From positions 1,426,001 through 1,490,000 of the forward strand of contig JAAXNY010000006.1 of the NCBI GenBank assembly GCA_013420905.1: 64,000 bases of DNA, read 5' to 3'. This DNA is from Collybia mongolica (taxonomy: Eukaryota; Basidiomycota; Agaricomycetes; Agaricales; Clitocybaceae). Below the pieces are notes generated by a model. It searched no databases. It was given only the letters and a program-made list of their open reading frames with translations, and was not told the origin of the DNA. Both the position numbers and the translations under genes were made by a program. Position 1 is the stretch's first letter. Every line of letters begins with the position of its first letter. Below are positions 1 to 15,031 of the stretch, in pieces.

Positions 1-1604
1 GTTGTTACTCGTGGAAGGTCCCACGGCGCCTGGTGCCCAACGTACTTCTTTAGATGACTACGTGACGAAGTTGAGTTTTGTGCAAACTCGAGGAAGTGTT
101 CCACTTTTCTGGGCAGAAGTGAATACTTTGAGGTATAAACCGGATTTGCAGATCATGGATTTGCAGGACACGGTGTGTAAATATTCGGATGCGGAAATTC
201 CTACTGCCTGAAACAGAATACCCACCAGGCATATGCAATGCAAAAGCACCTACAGGAGCAAATATCCATTTATGGGGATCAATCGCTGGTCAACCTTGTG
301 AATCAGCGGGGTCGTGAGCAGCATGTCAAGGAAGCCTACGAACGATATGTTTCACAGGTGCGTGAATTTTGAGGCATTAGTCCATAACCCGCCTGATGAT
401 GCACTCCACAGATTAACCTCTCTCACGTTCATTACCAATACTTTGATTTCCACAATGAGTGCAAAAATATGCGCTGGGATCGCATCAGCGTACTCATTGA
501 CAAAATTAAGGACGATCTAGATAGACAGGGGTATGTTCCGTTTTTCTAGGGCTCCCCCACTTCTTGACGGGTGTGTAGATACTTCCAACTAGATGCGGCG
601 AGTCCTTCACATGTGAAATATCAACAAGGCACAGTCCGGACGAACTGTATGGACAACCTCGATCGGACAAACGTTGTACAAGCTTCGCTCGCCAAGTGGA
701 CCATCAACAAACAACTCAGAGACTTGGGAATATTGCCACCAGGTGCAGGTGTCGACGATTACGAGGCCTTCAGCAAAGATTTCAGAGAAAGTGAATACTA
801 TTCAAACCCATGTGTTGATTGGGTGTCTTATCTTCTCTTCCAGTGTGGGCTGATCATGCGGATGCAATTGCCACGGCATATGGTGGTTCCGGTGCGCTGA
901 AGTCAGACTTTACGCGCACAAATAAGCGGACACGCAAGGGCTTGTTGGAAGACGGGATGAAATCGGTTATAAGATACATCAGGAATAATTATTTCGATGG
1001 CGCGCGACAGGTTTGCTAGGGTTGGCGTTATCTATTGGAATGGTTTCTGAACGGATTTCGTCTAGGATGCGTTCGACTTGGTTACGGGTACCTGGAAACC
1101 GCGAAAGAGTCCGGCGGCTTCGATGTTCCTGCTTGCTGACACACGCCCACTCATCACTCGCTCGGTTTGCATTTCTTCTGGCCAAAATTTATGATATCTG
1201 ATACTTCTTGACATCAGATGCCTGTTCTTGCGTCGTTTTCCATGTTCATGATTTGTGCCGGGTTCACACTCCCGCGTTCATCTGGTATACGGTCTATTAT
1301 TTAAGTGTTTTCCGCAGAAATGCTGATAAAACTTTTAGACTATTCCATCATTTATTATTTCATCTTCTGGTTTTCTCTCCTCTCTGTAGCCCTCCTGTTT
1401 ATCCTTTTCCATGGCATTGATTATGTTTCCTGGCCGCGACTACTCCCACCTATTGATGTTATCTATTATTCTGGTCCTGGATTCCGGTCCGCTCACAATG
1501 GTAAAGGTTTGAAGGGAGGACAAACAACTCTTGGGAAGCAGAATAAGTGGCTAGGGAGTGGGAAGGAATTTGAAGAAGTTGAGATGAAGAAGAGGATGGA
1601 TTAG
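1..1604 (+). CDS. sac1: SAC1-type phosphoinositide phosphatase, 5' end outside window
   Basis: Dephosphorylates phosphoinositides (mainly PI4P in this family) at the ER/Golgi. The catalytic Cys-x5-Arg loop is read as [12 protein letters not shown] near 630-670. Upstream are family blocks [13 protein letters not shown] (about 75-115) and [15 protein letters not shown] (about 450-485). Downstream is [24 protein letters not shown] (split here by its length; about 845-915). Exons that keep frame are 1-172, 217-357, 412-530, 579-790, 844-1010, 1066-about 1161, about 1216-1271 and about 1305-1604. The last two encode a hydrophobic pair ([16 protein letters not shown], then [20 protein letters not shown]) and the family tail with WPRLLPP and [12 protein letters not shown], so the protein is anchored by two C-terminal helices as SAC1 is. 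The N-terminal part lies left of the window. The intron before the last exon would be only 33 bases. Confidence 0.93.
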
Positions 1605-2053
1605 ATTTAGGCATATTGCTTCGATGTTCGGATTACCGTTTGACAATCTTCATCCTTTCTGAAGACAATTTGTAGGCTTCCGGGAATTGACAATTACATG
1701 TTACATGTTACACATACGACTGATCTGAGAAATGCAACGACTTGATTACTATGTGGTTACGCGACAACACCACAGACAGAACTTTAAGGAAACACAAACA
1801 AACGGATTCTATTCCTTTGTGAGTTGGCATTTTTACATGACTATCATTTCAAGCAAAAGCTGGTGGCGTCCTTTCAAGGTTTAAAATTTGAGGTCCCCTT
1901 TGATCGTTGCGTTGGTACAGTAGTCACGATCACGCGCCGCCGCGGAGTTGAAAACCATGTACAAATTTTATTTTCCCGCCTTGGTACGAAAGGCTTAGGA
2001 AGCTATTCTTTCTTCCACGAATACACGCAATCCGCCCCCACTGAAGGATTACG
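1605..2053. other. Intergenic, SAC1 3' flank and histone chaperone promoter
   Basis: No supported gene. A short direct repeat of ttacatg occurs near 1693-1710. The rest is the 3' flank of the phosphatase and the upstream region of the next gene on the same strand. Confidence 0.6.
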
Positions 2054-3113
2054 ATGACCAAAGGCACAAAACGCGCGTCCCCTGGAGCTGAGGACGAGAA
2101 AAACCCCCTCCAAAGTGTCGAATTAAGCGACGAAGATGCAAAAAAACTACAAGCCGTGCAGCGCGATATTGCGCGCACCGAACTGCTCCTTGGTTAGTAT
2201 TCGTCCTCTGTAAGAGTGGCAGCGCATGCATCTTATTCACTGCTTTTCAGAGCGTCAAGCTCAGGCCAAGCTCATCCCTGTGTACGAGAAGCGCCGCCAG
2301 GTCATTCGAGGAATCCCAAAATTCTGGCCAGTCGCGTTGATGAACCACACACTTTTCGCGTACCACGTCCAGCACAGTGCTGATCAGCTTGCGCTCACAT
2401 ACCTGGAAGACGTTTGGGTCGCAAGAGACCCCACTGAGCCCCGCGCTTACACTATTGAATTCGTGAGTATCGTTGGAACTGTTCAGCAATCCCAGATCTA
2501 AACGCGTTCTCGCTTTACATGCGTAGTATTTCAAAGAAAACCCCCACTTCACAGACAACGTATTGAAGAAGGAGTTCAAATACGTTACTCCCCCTGCGGC
2601 TGCGGAGGACAAACCCGATGCGGATGGCATCACCGAGTCCATGCTTGATTTTTCATGGGAGCGCGATATTACTGTTTCGGTGAGTAGCATTCCGTAACAA
2701 ATGTTAAACTACCTTATCAACGAATTGGCCCTTAAAGGCTACAAAAATCAATTGGAAAGACGCCGACAAGGCGCTGACCAAGCTGTACCCCCGCGGAGAG
2801 ACGACAGATGAAGACGACGAGATGGTCCCCGGAGACCCTGGCAGTTTCTTCAACTTCTTTGAAAACGACAGCGACCCAGCTGAGGTTCGTTGTTGCCACT
2901 TATTAATGCCTCATGCCCAACCTTATCGCGATCGATTTCATTCAGATTGGCCTGACAATAGGCAACGAGATCTTCCCTGAGGCTATCGACTACTTCCTCG
3001 GTAATGCTGGTGGAGAGGAGCTTGATTCCGATGATGATGATGACGACGACGACGACGACGACGCAGAGGAGATTGATCTTGAGAAACCGAGGTCGAAAAA
3101 GCAGAAGGTCTGA
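2054..3113 (+). CDS. NAP/SET family histone chaperone
   Basis: A nucleosome-assembly-type chaperone that binds histones and is expected in the nucleus. Five exons join cleanly: 2054-2192, 2251-2462, 2527-2679, 2738-2884 and 2946-3113. The first exon gives a charged start and the beginning of the long dimerisation helix (LQAVQRDIARTELLL, then RQAQAKLIPVYEKRR). The earmuff core follows, with FWPVALMNH, YFKENPHFTDNVLKKEF, INWKDADKALTKLYP and SFFNFFE. The C-terminus is an acidic tail with eleven consecutive aspartates encoded by a GAT/GAC run, followed by a basic stretch KPRSKKQKV that looks like a nuclear localisation signal. Overall length (about 245 residues) and order fit the SET/TAF-I/Vps75 branch better than NAP1. 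The ATG at 2054 is the first in-frame Met before the helix. Confidence 0.93.
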
Positions 3114-3404
3114 TACAGTACTGATACGGTCGTTCATTGTTGTTATTGTTGATGTAAGACTGCCACACTTGTACGGTTCCCTTTCTATGTTATTCTCGTT
3201 GATCCACGTATCTGTGTTCTTCATCTGAAAGACAAACGACTAGTCGCATGATAGATAACAGCAGGACATGCATCCCATGTGCAGTATTTTTTTTTCGCAC
3301 GGCATTCACTGGCCGAACAGGGAACTAAAATTAGTTGACAGGAAATTTCTGTCAAAAGGTTGGTGAGAAATTTGATGTTGGCTTATTCTTCGACTTGAAC
3401 CACC

Positions 3405-5260
3405 ATGAAGTTGTTCGCAGTATCATCCTTAGTCTCGGTGGCGACGATCCCAGCTCTCGTCGCGGCCCATGCGGGTTCTCACAATATTGCTGCTCGGCAT
3501 ATCCAACACGCGCGCCAAGCCCCATCGTCTGGAGGAACCACCGTAGCAACCACCGCGTCTATTCCACCTCCCAGCCCCCCCGCAGCCCCCCCTACGACTC
3601 CCACACCGCTGTCGCCACTGCCACCTCCAGGTGCAACTGGGACTACGAGCAGTCCGGTAAACCCACCAGGTGCACCACCACCACCACCACCACCTGTTGG
3701 AGGCACTGGTACAACCCCGAGCGGCGTCGTGCCACCGCCGATACCCACGACGACATATACATTTTCTTTACTATCTACGAACCCCACCGCGGTTCCTTTG
3801 TCCGCTATCGTTTCCACGGCGCCAGCCTCTGTTACACGTCCTCTTGACCACACGTTCGCTCCAGGTTCTCAGCCCACATTTCTGCCGGGTGCACCTCCAT
3901 TACCCAATGGTCAGTTCCAACCAATAATATGACCAGCCTATATTGACCTTATTCTTTAACAGCCGCCTTGCTGGCACCCGCCAACTACCCCGCCCTTGAC
4001 CGTGTACCTCCGATCGATTCTCCTGAAGTCCAGCAATGGATTAAAGAAGTTGAAGCAACTGGTATCCTCATTCCTGATATCCCAATCAATGTCTTAGGTA
4101 TACTCTTCATTACTTTATACATGAGTCACACATTGATGGTCGACAAAAAGGTGGATGCGCTGCTAACCCCGTCGCAGCAGCCGACCCCGATCGTTCACAC
4201 TGTTGGTGGACATGCAGTGGTTGTACAGGTCCGAATGATATTGAGGAATGCCCTAAGCCCATGTCCTGGGGCCTTACTTACGATGACGGACCATCGTTTT
4301 ATACTTCTGATCTACTTAACTATTTGGATCAAGTGAACATCAAGTCGACCTTCTTCGTCGTCGGATCTCGCGTCATTTCATTCCCCAACATTCTTCAGAC
4401 GCAGTACATGGGTCAACATCAAATCGCTGTTCATACGTGGAGTCATCCTCAGCTGACCACCTTGAAAAACGAGGAAATCATTGCCGAACTTGGTTGGTCG
4501 AGGAAAGTCATCAAGGATGTGCTCGGGGTTACTCCCAACATGATGAGACCACCCTTCGGTGATATCGAGTAAGTACTCTTTGTTTTGCCTTTGATTCTCG
4601 GCTTACCTTTTGTATAGTAATCGCGTCCGCGCCATTGCTACAGCCATGGGCCTAACTCCTGTCATGTGGACTCGTATTAGTCCGATGGCGACTTTTGACA
4701 CTGATGGTTGGCTGCTCTCTTCTATTACTCTATTTAAAACTCCATACTTATGAACATTCATTAGACTTCAACATTCATGGAGGCCTCACCCCAGTTGAGA
4801 AGGTTTTACAAAACTGGGAAAATATTCTCAGCAATGTGACGACTCGCAGCGATGGCTTTATTGTCCTGGAACATGACCTTTTCCAACAATCGGTTGAAGT
4901 CGCCACAGGATATATTCTTCCCGATGCGTTGGCCCACAAACCTCCCTTTACAATTCAGCCCGTCATCACTTGCATGCAGAAGCCTCTTAGTGATGCTTAC
5001 GTCGAGACTAACAATAACAAAACCAACCCCCCTGTTCAATCCGGTTTGTTATTTACGTGTTTGTCATATCTCGGCAATGAATCTCATATCCTCTTTTATC
5101 AGCATCTGGTGTGAGCCATTCCGCTGCCCCTGATGCAACGGACGACTCGAGCAACTCGTCCAGTGGCGCCATCACCCTTCAAATACACACTGGGGTTGGT
5201 CTCGCTCTAATCACCGCTTTGGTCGGCTTTGTAGCTGGTCTAGCCGCCATTCAAGTCTAA
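3405..5260 (+). CDS. Chitin deacetylase, polysaccharide deacetylase family, GPI-anchored
   Basis: Converts chitin to chitosan at the cell wall (carbohydrate esterase family 4). The ATG at 3405 opens a signal peptide (MKLFAVSSLVSVATIPALVAA). A Pro/Thr/Ser-rich stalk of about 110 residues follows, including PPPPPPP, then the spacer NYPALDRVPPIDSPEVQQW. A cysteine-rich lead-in (CWWTCSGCTGPNDIEECPK) precedes the NodB domain. CE4 motif 1 is TYDDGP (about 4276), the zinc-binding H-x3-H is HTWSHP (about 4434) and motif 3 is RPPFGD (about 4546). The C-terminal part reads NSSSSGAITL followed by a hydrophobic tail ending GFVAGLAAIQV, a GPI-attachment signal. Introns are visible near 3912-3961, 4095-4150, 4571-4618, 4705-4765 and 5043-5103. 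The GPI signal suggests a membrane- or wall-bound enzyme. Confidence 0.93.
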
Positions 5261-6270
5261 TCAATCTATGCTGCGCGACATTTAGAACTCGCTAGCGAAA
5301 ATTCTGCTTTGACACCCGCGTCCTAGACACGGCAATGGCAATTTTATGTTAAAGTTGCCAGCTATATTCTTCAAGCTCTCATTACGATACCCCGGTCTGG
5401 GGTTCCCTTACGCCCCTGTTCTGTGCTACTCTCACTTCCCTATTGGAGGTCCCCTTGCGCTATGTACATGCTATCATGTCTATCGTACAAGATTTCTGAA
5501 ACCGTGGATACTGATCATACTTCATATTCCTTCCCAACTTGCTTGTCGGACTTGGATCTGGACATACTCGTGGACAGCATATCACACTCGTTTACCTGCG
5601 CATATAAGTGCACTTGGATCGAGTATGTACAGCCCTTATTTAATCATTTAACCAGTATCTGTATCATAGCATCCTGGTATTTGGCAGGTTCTATTTTTAC
5701 TATACTATACAATACATAAATTGACAACATTTGACAATATGCGTGGAGAACGGAGCTACGATTATACATATCTCGGTACAAAAATAGTTACATGTGAACA
5801 AATGTCTAAAGGAGGAGCGTGACAGTCGTGGATACTATAAGCGACAATATGTCCGGGGGCCTGTCATCCAGCTGTGCACAAATGATGTTGATAGATAAGT
5901 ACAAAAAAGATGTGCGCCATGTTCAAATTTTCCTTCATCGAAGGCATGCACCATGGCTAGTTGTGACTCATAGATATCTTTCCATCCATCATAGATCATG
6001 TGGGGGCCGGACATCAAAAGTATGGAGGTGAAACAGACAAATTTCATCACATCTACAGAAACAGGGGTGTAGGAACAAAAGTTCAACGCCAGAAAACCAA
6101 TACCTATACACCCAAAACAAATACATATCAAGAATAAGACAAATGACGAAAGAGCCGGAATAATGCCGCATGAGAGGGTAAAGCAGGAAAACCAATCTAG
6201 TTAAGAAGTCTACTCGATGCCCAAACAAGTCTACCCTCGAAAAGGAGGGCATGCCGGTAAAGTGCGACCT
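5261..6270. other. Gene-free convergent gap
   Basis: About 1 kb between the ends of the chitin deacetylase (plus) and the SR-protein kinase (minus). It is AT-rich in places. I found no frame with family similarity and no RNA gene. Confidence 0.6.
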
Positions 6271-9535
<3,265 letters not shown>

Positions 9536-10994
9536 GTCACAATGTCACACTTCCTGCTTTTCAAAAACCCAACTCCAATTCCTCAATTTCACTTGAGCAA
9601 TAATGGTCAACGACAATCCCTATGCCTCCGCTGAAGCTCACCTCATATTACCTACCACTCCGCATATATATCCTTGCATTACCCTGAGTATTGTATCAGA
9701 AGCATTCATTTCATCTCTGGTGGGTTTGCGCAGAGTATTCGTTATCTTTTGCCTCAGAACGCGAAGGATCTCATGCGAAAAGAAGCCTCTATCCACCATA
9801 TTGACAGTCCAGCATGCTATTCTACATCGCCGTTGATGTTGCTCCGACGGTCGTGGATATGTGTGTCAATCTCTCGAGTCCTAAAGGGGAAGACGTGGCG
9901 TTGTTTGTCAATGCAGCCCGAAGTTGCATTGCATGCGACTATTCTGGCCTGATATTCACGGTATATTTTCTCAAGTGCCGCTGGCTGCCACCTCTTCTTC
10001 CCCGTTGCCTTATCATGATAACAGGGCTTGTTGCGGGCCCAGGTAGAACCCCGATGCTTTTATATATCTCTGGTCAAATTCTCTAAGCCATGACATGGAA
10101 GGGATCTAGACCGGGCTGGGAAATCTTCTCGCAGGACGCTGATTCAGAACTAAAACCTTTGAGCACTGGGGGTAAAGGAGGTGGTATTCAAGGTAAAAGG
10201 CTCTCAAATATGTCACTCTGTTTTTACTCCATGTTGATTAATCTGAAATTTACCCGAGCCTCTGCTACTAAGGATGATACTTTCCAAGCCTAGTTCTAAA
10301 TCCCCTCCTAATTTCCTCTATAAAAAACTTAGGCACATGAGCCAACTACCCTAGTACAACACCAAACGCAGAACGTATTGAGGGTGCGATTAGCGGCTGC
10401 ACTCTATCTGCTCGTGGTGACACCTGGTCTTAAACTGCGAATGTTCAATACGAGATCGTGGTCCGACGTCCTTACCTCGTCAAATGTCCGTGTGCGTATC
10501 CTTGGCCTCCGGGTAAAATCGGCATGGACGTAGTAGTCATCAAGCCCATTGCATGTTTCGCCGGCTTTCTGTCGGATTCACCGTACAGAAAGTCATGTGC
10601 TTGTCCATCATCACATAGTTGTCTGTCCCCTAGTATGTAGCAAAAATCAGTTTTGACAGGAAGTAGAGGCATGCGGCTTGTGATCTTGTGGCAAATCACG
10701 TGGCCATGCGACAGACTGACCCTATTCGCGTCCATTATCTCCGAGTCAGACCCTGTCCCAGGATGCTATCTTTATACCATTATACCAAGTGCCGTCTCAT
10801 AAATATATAAAGTAATTGCTGCCTCTTCACGACTTCTCGGTTTCACCTTCTAAAACTCACGAAAGCATCCTTTCAACCTCTTTGTCATAAGGACTTAAAC
10901 CCTATCCAATATCTCCACGACGCCCGACGCCCGACGCTCTCACTATCTCGAAAATTGGGATCCTGGAACACATCCTTTTTCCAACACGGCATCA
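9536..10994. other. Divergent intergenic region between two kinase genes
   Basis: About 1.46 kb separating the SR-protein kinase (minus) from the FRAY-type kinase (plus). Short ATG frames exist (for example 9603-9836) but show no recognisable family. An AT-rich TATA-like stretch (aaatatataaag) lies near 10800-10811, about 185 bases before the ATG at 10995. A triplicated cgacgcc-like repeat sits near 10917-10936. Confidence 0.5.
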
Positions 10995-13326
10995 ATGGCC
11001 TCCTCGCCTTTCTCCTCAAGTTCGAATTCGACGGCGCAAAACGTAATTTCTGACTCTAAAACGTTTATCGGGGCTGTGAAAGATGAATGGCAACTGTTCA
11101 GGTATGTCTTGATATACATTACATTCTGAGGACCGTGTAAACCTGCAGCCCAACCACTCAGTGACTGTGCATCCGATTACACCATTGGTTCCCCGATAGG
11201 TTTTGGTGCCTCCTCTATTGTATATGCTGCAACCTACCAACCCCGGAGTCGATCAAAGACATCTTTGGCTCTACCACCTCCCATATCATGTGCCCTCAAA
11301 GTCCTCGACCTTGATGCACTTCCGCCTCGTTCACTGGCCCTCCTTCAAAAAGAAACAACTTTGATGTCACTCTCCAAACACCCGAACGTCTTGCGTGTTC
11401 GTGGATCATGGATGGAGGGTCACAAACTCTACATCGCTTTGCGCCTCATGAACAAGGGAAGCGCAGCTGATGTGATGCGCTACGGGTGGCCTGGGGGTAT
11501 GGAAGAAGATGTCGCAAAATGCATTCTGCGTCAGACTTTACAAGGGCTCAAGTGTGTCCGGTTCTTTCTAATAGTCCCCTTCATAGCTGATGAACATAAT
11601 GGCGAAAACACATAGCTACCTACATACCAATGGGTTCATTCACCGTGATGTCAAAGCAGCCAATCTCCTTATTGACGACGACGGAACAGTACTGCTGGGC
11701 GACTTGGGCGTTGCAGCCGACCTAACAGAAGGTTCTTCTCACTTCTTCTCACCAAAGCAATCAAAATCACCTCAAAGCCTTTCCCGACCCCATACCGTCG
11801 ACGGTGAGAGCGGCAATACTGGTGCCACGTCCAAGGATGTCACGTCAAGGCCTAGAATGGGAAAAAGAAAGTCGTTCGTCGGCACAGTAATATTTAATCA
11901 CCATATTGTTGTTAACACACTGATCGCGCTCTTTGTCAGCCGTGTTGGATGTCACCTGAATTGATTCAAGGGCGACAGTATGATTCATCAGCAGATATCT
12001 GGAGTTTTGGGATCACCGCGTTGGAACTGACGCAGGGACGGCCTCCACGGTCGAGAGAAACACCTCAACGAGTCCTGCTTCGAACGTAAGCATCTGTCTA
12101 CTTTGCTATTTTCGAACCGAAATAGCCCATGTTGTTTCTTCGCTTAGATAATCTAATCAACCTTGTCCTAGCATTCAAGATGATCCCCCTACCTTAGATC
12201 GTGATCATGGGACACACAGGTACTCCCGTGCTTTCAAAGAAATAGTAGATAGATGTTTGAACAAGGACCCGTCGAAGCGGTAGGAAAAGCATTTTTTAAC
12301 CTTTCAGCTCGTGCTCAAAAGGCTGCTCAGTCCAACAGCGGAGGAATTACTCCAAACTCCATTTTTTAAAGCTGCAAAAAAGAAATCATACTTGGTTGGG
12401 GCAATACTAAGTACGTTTGAATAATAATAGGTCAATTGATGCATTCGCCAATGATGTATTGACTTGCAGAGGACTTACCACCTTTAAGCCAAAGGCAGGA
12501 ACGCAGGGTTGCGAGAAATGTCCAAGCTTTCCAGTCCGTGGACTCTTGGGATTTTGCGATGACGCTCAGTTCAACTACAATGAGTGTCTACCAGCGGCGG
12601 ATCCTCGAGGACATAGAAGTCACTGATACTTCCAAAGCATCCGGGAGAATTGACGGCGTCTTTGAGATGGAGGGCGAGCTTCTGTGCGACGATGATAAGC
12701 AAGGAATTGGACAGCACACCAAACTTGTTTCGTGGGATGAAGGACCTCCAGTTGTTATTGAAGGCGAGCCTTCCGAGGCGGATTTTGTATCTCCTTCTCC
12801 TCCAGATATGGACGATCCCGAGACTTCGAATGGATCCAACCAGAGTTCACCCTCTTCCGCGACCAGCGACTCTAGCACCCCCTCTTCTTTTGCGGACTCC
12901 ACATTGAAACCATCAGAACCGTCGTCACATATTCCGAGCATCACTACCGCCCTTGCAATACCAGGATCGCACTCTAAGACATCCCCGCATCTCTTCACTG
13001 CGTCTTCTGTTTCCTCTTCCTCAAGTGCAAGTGTTCTATCCTCTGCGTCAAGTAGACAAAACTTGTGGAACAAGATCAAGTCAAATGTACGGCGCCAGGG
13101 ATCCCGCAGCCGTGTTTCCGCCGATGGTGGCAGGGAGAGAGTAGTTCCGCCTCATGATTTATCTGAGAAGAGTAACATTAGTAGCCAGTCTACTGGAGTT
13201 GGAAAAAATGCCCGGTCCAAGGCAAATTGCCAAACTCCACAAATTGCCGGTAAGCACTCTCCATATCAATCCATATTGTATTCAGCCGTTTTTGTTAGGT
13301 TTCATTCAGGGAAAACAGTAATGTAA
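10995..13326 (+). CDS. STE20/germinal-centre-type protein kinase, FRAY-like
   Basis: Ser/Thr kinase of the STE20 superfamily. The kinase domain starts with YTIGSPIGFGASSIVYAA (about 11175-11230). The lysine is in CALKVLDLD, the catalytic loop is HRDVKAANLL (about 11641) and the activation segment ends with FVGTPCWMSPELIQ across an intron. DIWSFGITALEL and the final lobe to TAEELLQTPFFK (about 12340) follow. The metal-binding triad reads GDLG instead of DFG. After the kinase domain come KDLPPLSQRQ and a Ser/Thr/Asp-rich tail of about 250 residues. The tail carries SVDSWDFAMTLSS, a segment also found after the kinase domain of fungal FRAY/OSR-like kinases. The stop at 13324 is reached with or without a small optional intron near 13249-13309. 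A conserved CCT substrate-docking domain was not recognised. Confidence 0.85.
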
Positions 13327-13618
13327 TCAAATGACAATCAAGTCTATTTTTTTAGGACATATATAACCCTACTATCGCGTCTCCATGTATTTGGGTCTTT
13401 TCCTTGTTCGTACTATAGCTACTGGTACGGTCAACTTTGTTTTTTGCTGCCACCATTATTGTTGTTTTCCTTGGGTTGTTATTATATAGTTTTGGCCAGC
13501 TTGTAAATTTATTGATCAATTATTGATTGTGATACGAAATCCAAGATCACAGTTAGTAGAATTGTTGTTGCCACTGCTCACTAAATTTCGAACCATCAAA
13601 TCTACCAAGGAACTCACA

Positions 13619-15031
13619 ATGAACGCCATGGATACTGACGAGGTTTCTGTTGTGCTTCCTTCCACAACCACCTCTGGCCTAACTCTATCTCTGTGAGTCC
13701 TGCTCTCGACCTGAAATACGGAAGAAACCTAAAGTATCCATGAGGCACCCGCTGCCGATCTTAAACATCTCTGAGCATTTGACAAGACTCAAGTTGCAGA
13801 CCAATAGTCCTTCGCCATTTGGTACGACTAGCTTACTAGATTTGGTCCTTGCTAACAAAGACACAGTGCTGGGGGCGCTTCTAGGAACACAGAATGGCCG
13901 AGAAGTCGAGATTGTAAATACATTTGAACTGGCGATCGAAGGCACAGGGGAACTGGTTGACCATGGATTCTTGGTTTCCAGACGCGACCAGTGTGAGTTT
14001 TGCGTTTGACCTCGTTATCATACCTACCACACCGCGCATTCTAGATAAGCAAGTATTCCCATCCCTTGAGTTCATCGGCTGGTACACGGTCGCACCCCAT
14101 CCAACCGCCCGACATATTGCTCTGCACGAACAAGCAAGTCTTATTATACATAATTTTCCATCAATCACCTCTTCTGATGACGCGTCAGTAGTTTACCGGA
14201 TACTGCTCTACCCCTTTGCTGCTTCTGCTCCAGCCGAACGTTAACGCCATATCAATGTCCATAAATGCACAAGCGCTCCCGTTCAAGGCGTATGAACCAT
14301 CGATTGAAATGCGGGATCGAAAATCGCGCTCTGTATTCATCGAAGCCTCGTACAATGTTGAGACTGGAGAAGCCGAACGCATTGCTGTTGACTGGACTGC
14401 ACGAGGGGGAGGGAGTGGGACGAGTCGTACGTCTCGGTAACAAAATACAAGGATGTGATTCTCAAGGCCATGCTATCGCAGTGGAATCTCATCTTCAAAC
14501 ACAACGATCAGCCGTCAAGATGTTGCATGAGCGGATTCTGGTTCTGGTGAAATACGTTACAGACGTAATTTCCGGTATGCAACTTTTTTTTTTTTGCCGT
14601 TGAAAATATATCAGACTGTATTGTATTCCGTAGGTCAAGCAAAAAAGGATCATGTCACGCTACGTGCACTTACTGCTCTGATCGCCTCATTGCCAGCCAC
14701 AGAAAACAAAGCGTTCCGTACGGAGTTTGACACGGTACTTATCTTCGAATTTTGTCAATCGCTTTTCTCAGCCATTCGCCTTTCTATAGGAGTATGAGGA
14801 CGTTCAGCTCACGGCGTTCCTGTCTTCATTAACAAAATCAGCAAATATTTTGAACGATGTATGGGATGGCCTCATCTATGCACTTTGGTTATTTTGCTCA
14901 TCCAACTTTAGCTTGTAGACAAGCACATCGTACTTACCTCTGGTCGGGATGAGAGAGGGCCAGGAGGACGAAGAAGAGGCATCGGAAGACAGGCGACGAT
15001 ACCAGGGGACTGGGATCGACACCACGGATGA
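13619..15031 (+). CDS. csn6: COP9 signalosome subunit 6 (MPN-minus)
   Basis: Scaffold MPN subunit of the COP9 signalosome, which removes NEDD8 from cullins. After the short first exon (MNAMDTDEVSVVLP) the MPN domain reads LHPLPILNISEH, VLGALLGTQNGREVEIVNTFEL and QYKQVFPSLEFIGWYTVAP. The JAMM metal site is absent: GWYTVAPHPT stands where a catalytic subunit has a His-x-His pair, as expected for CSN6 rather than CSN5. The C-terminal half has EERIAVDW-like AERIAVDWTARG, QRSAVKMLHERILVLVKYV, HVTLRALTALIASLP and ending LVDKHIVLTSGRDERG followed by a basic GGRRRG tail. Introns restore frame near 13693-13744, 13822-13866 and 13993-14046. The final exon needs the acceptor just before cttgtagacaag near 14912. 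Confidence 0.9.

Noticed and set aside
2247..2690. 147-residue minus-strand frame
   Set aside because: Antisense of the NAP/SET gene; crosses its introns and has no family match.
3335..3847. 170-residue plus-strand frame over the chitin deacetylase stalk
   Set aside because: Alternative frame of the repetitive Pro/Thr-rich stalk; the true frame carries the signal peptide and joins to the catalytic domain.
3479..3853. Gly/Val-rich 124-residue minus-strand frame
   Set aside because: Antisense shadow of the proline codons of the deacetylase stalk.
9603..9836. 77-residue plus-strand ATG frame between the two kinases
   Set aside because: No recognisable domain, low-complexity hydrophobic content, no splice partner restoring a longer protein.
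12588..13079. 163-residue minus-strand frame
   Set aside because: Antisense of the Ser/Asp-rich tail of the FRAY-type kinase.
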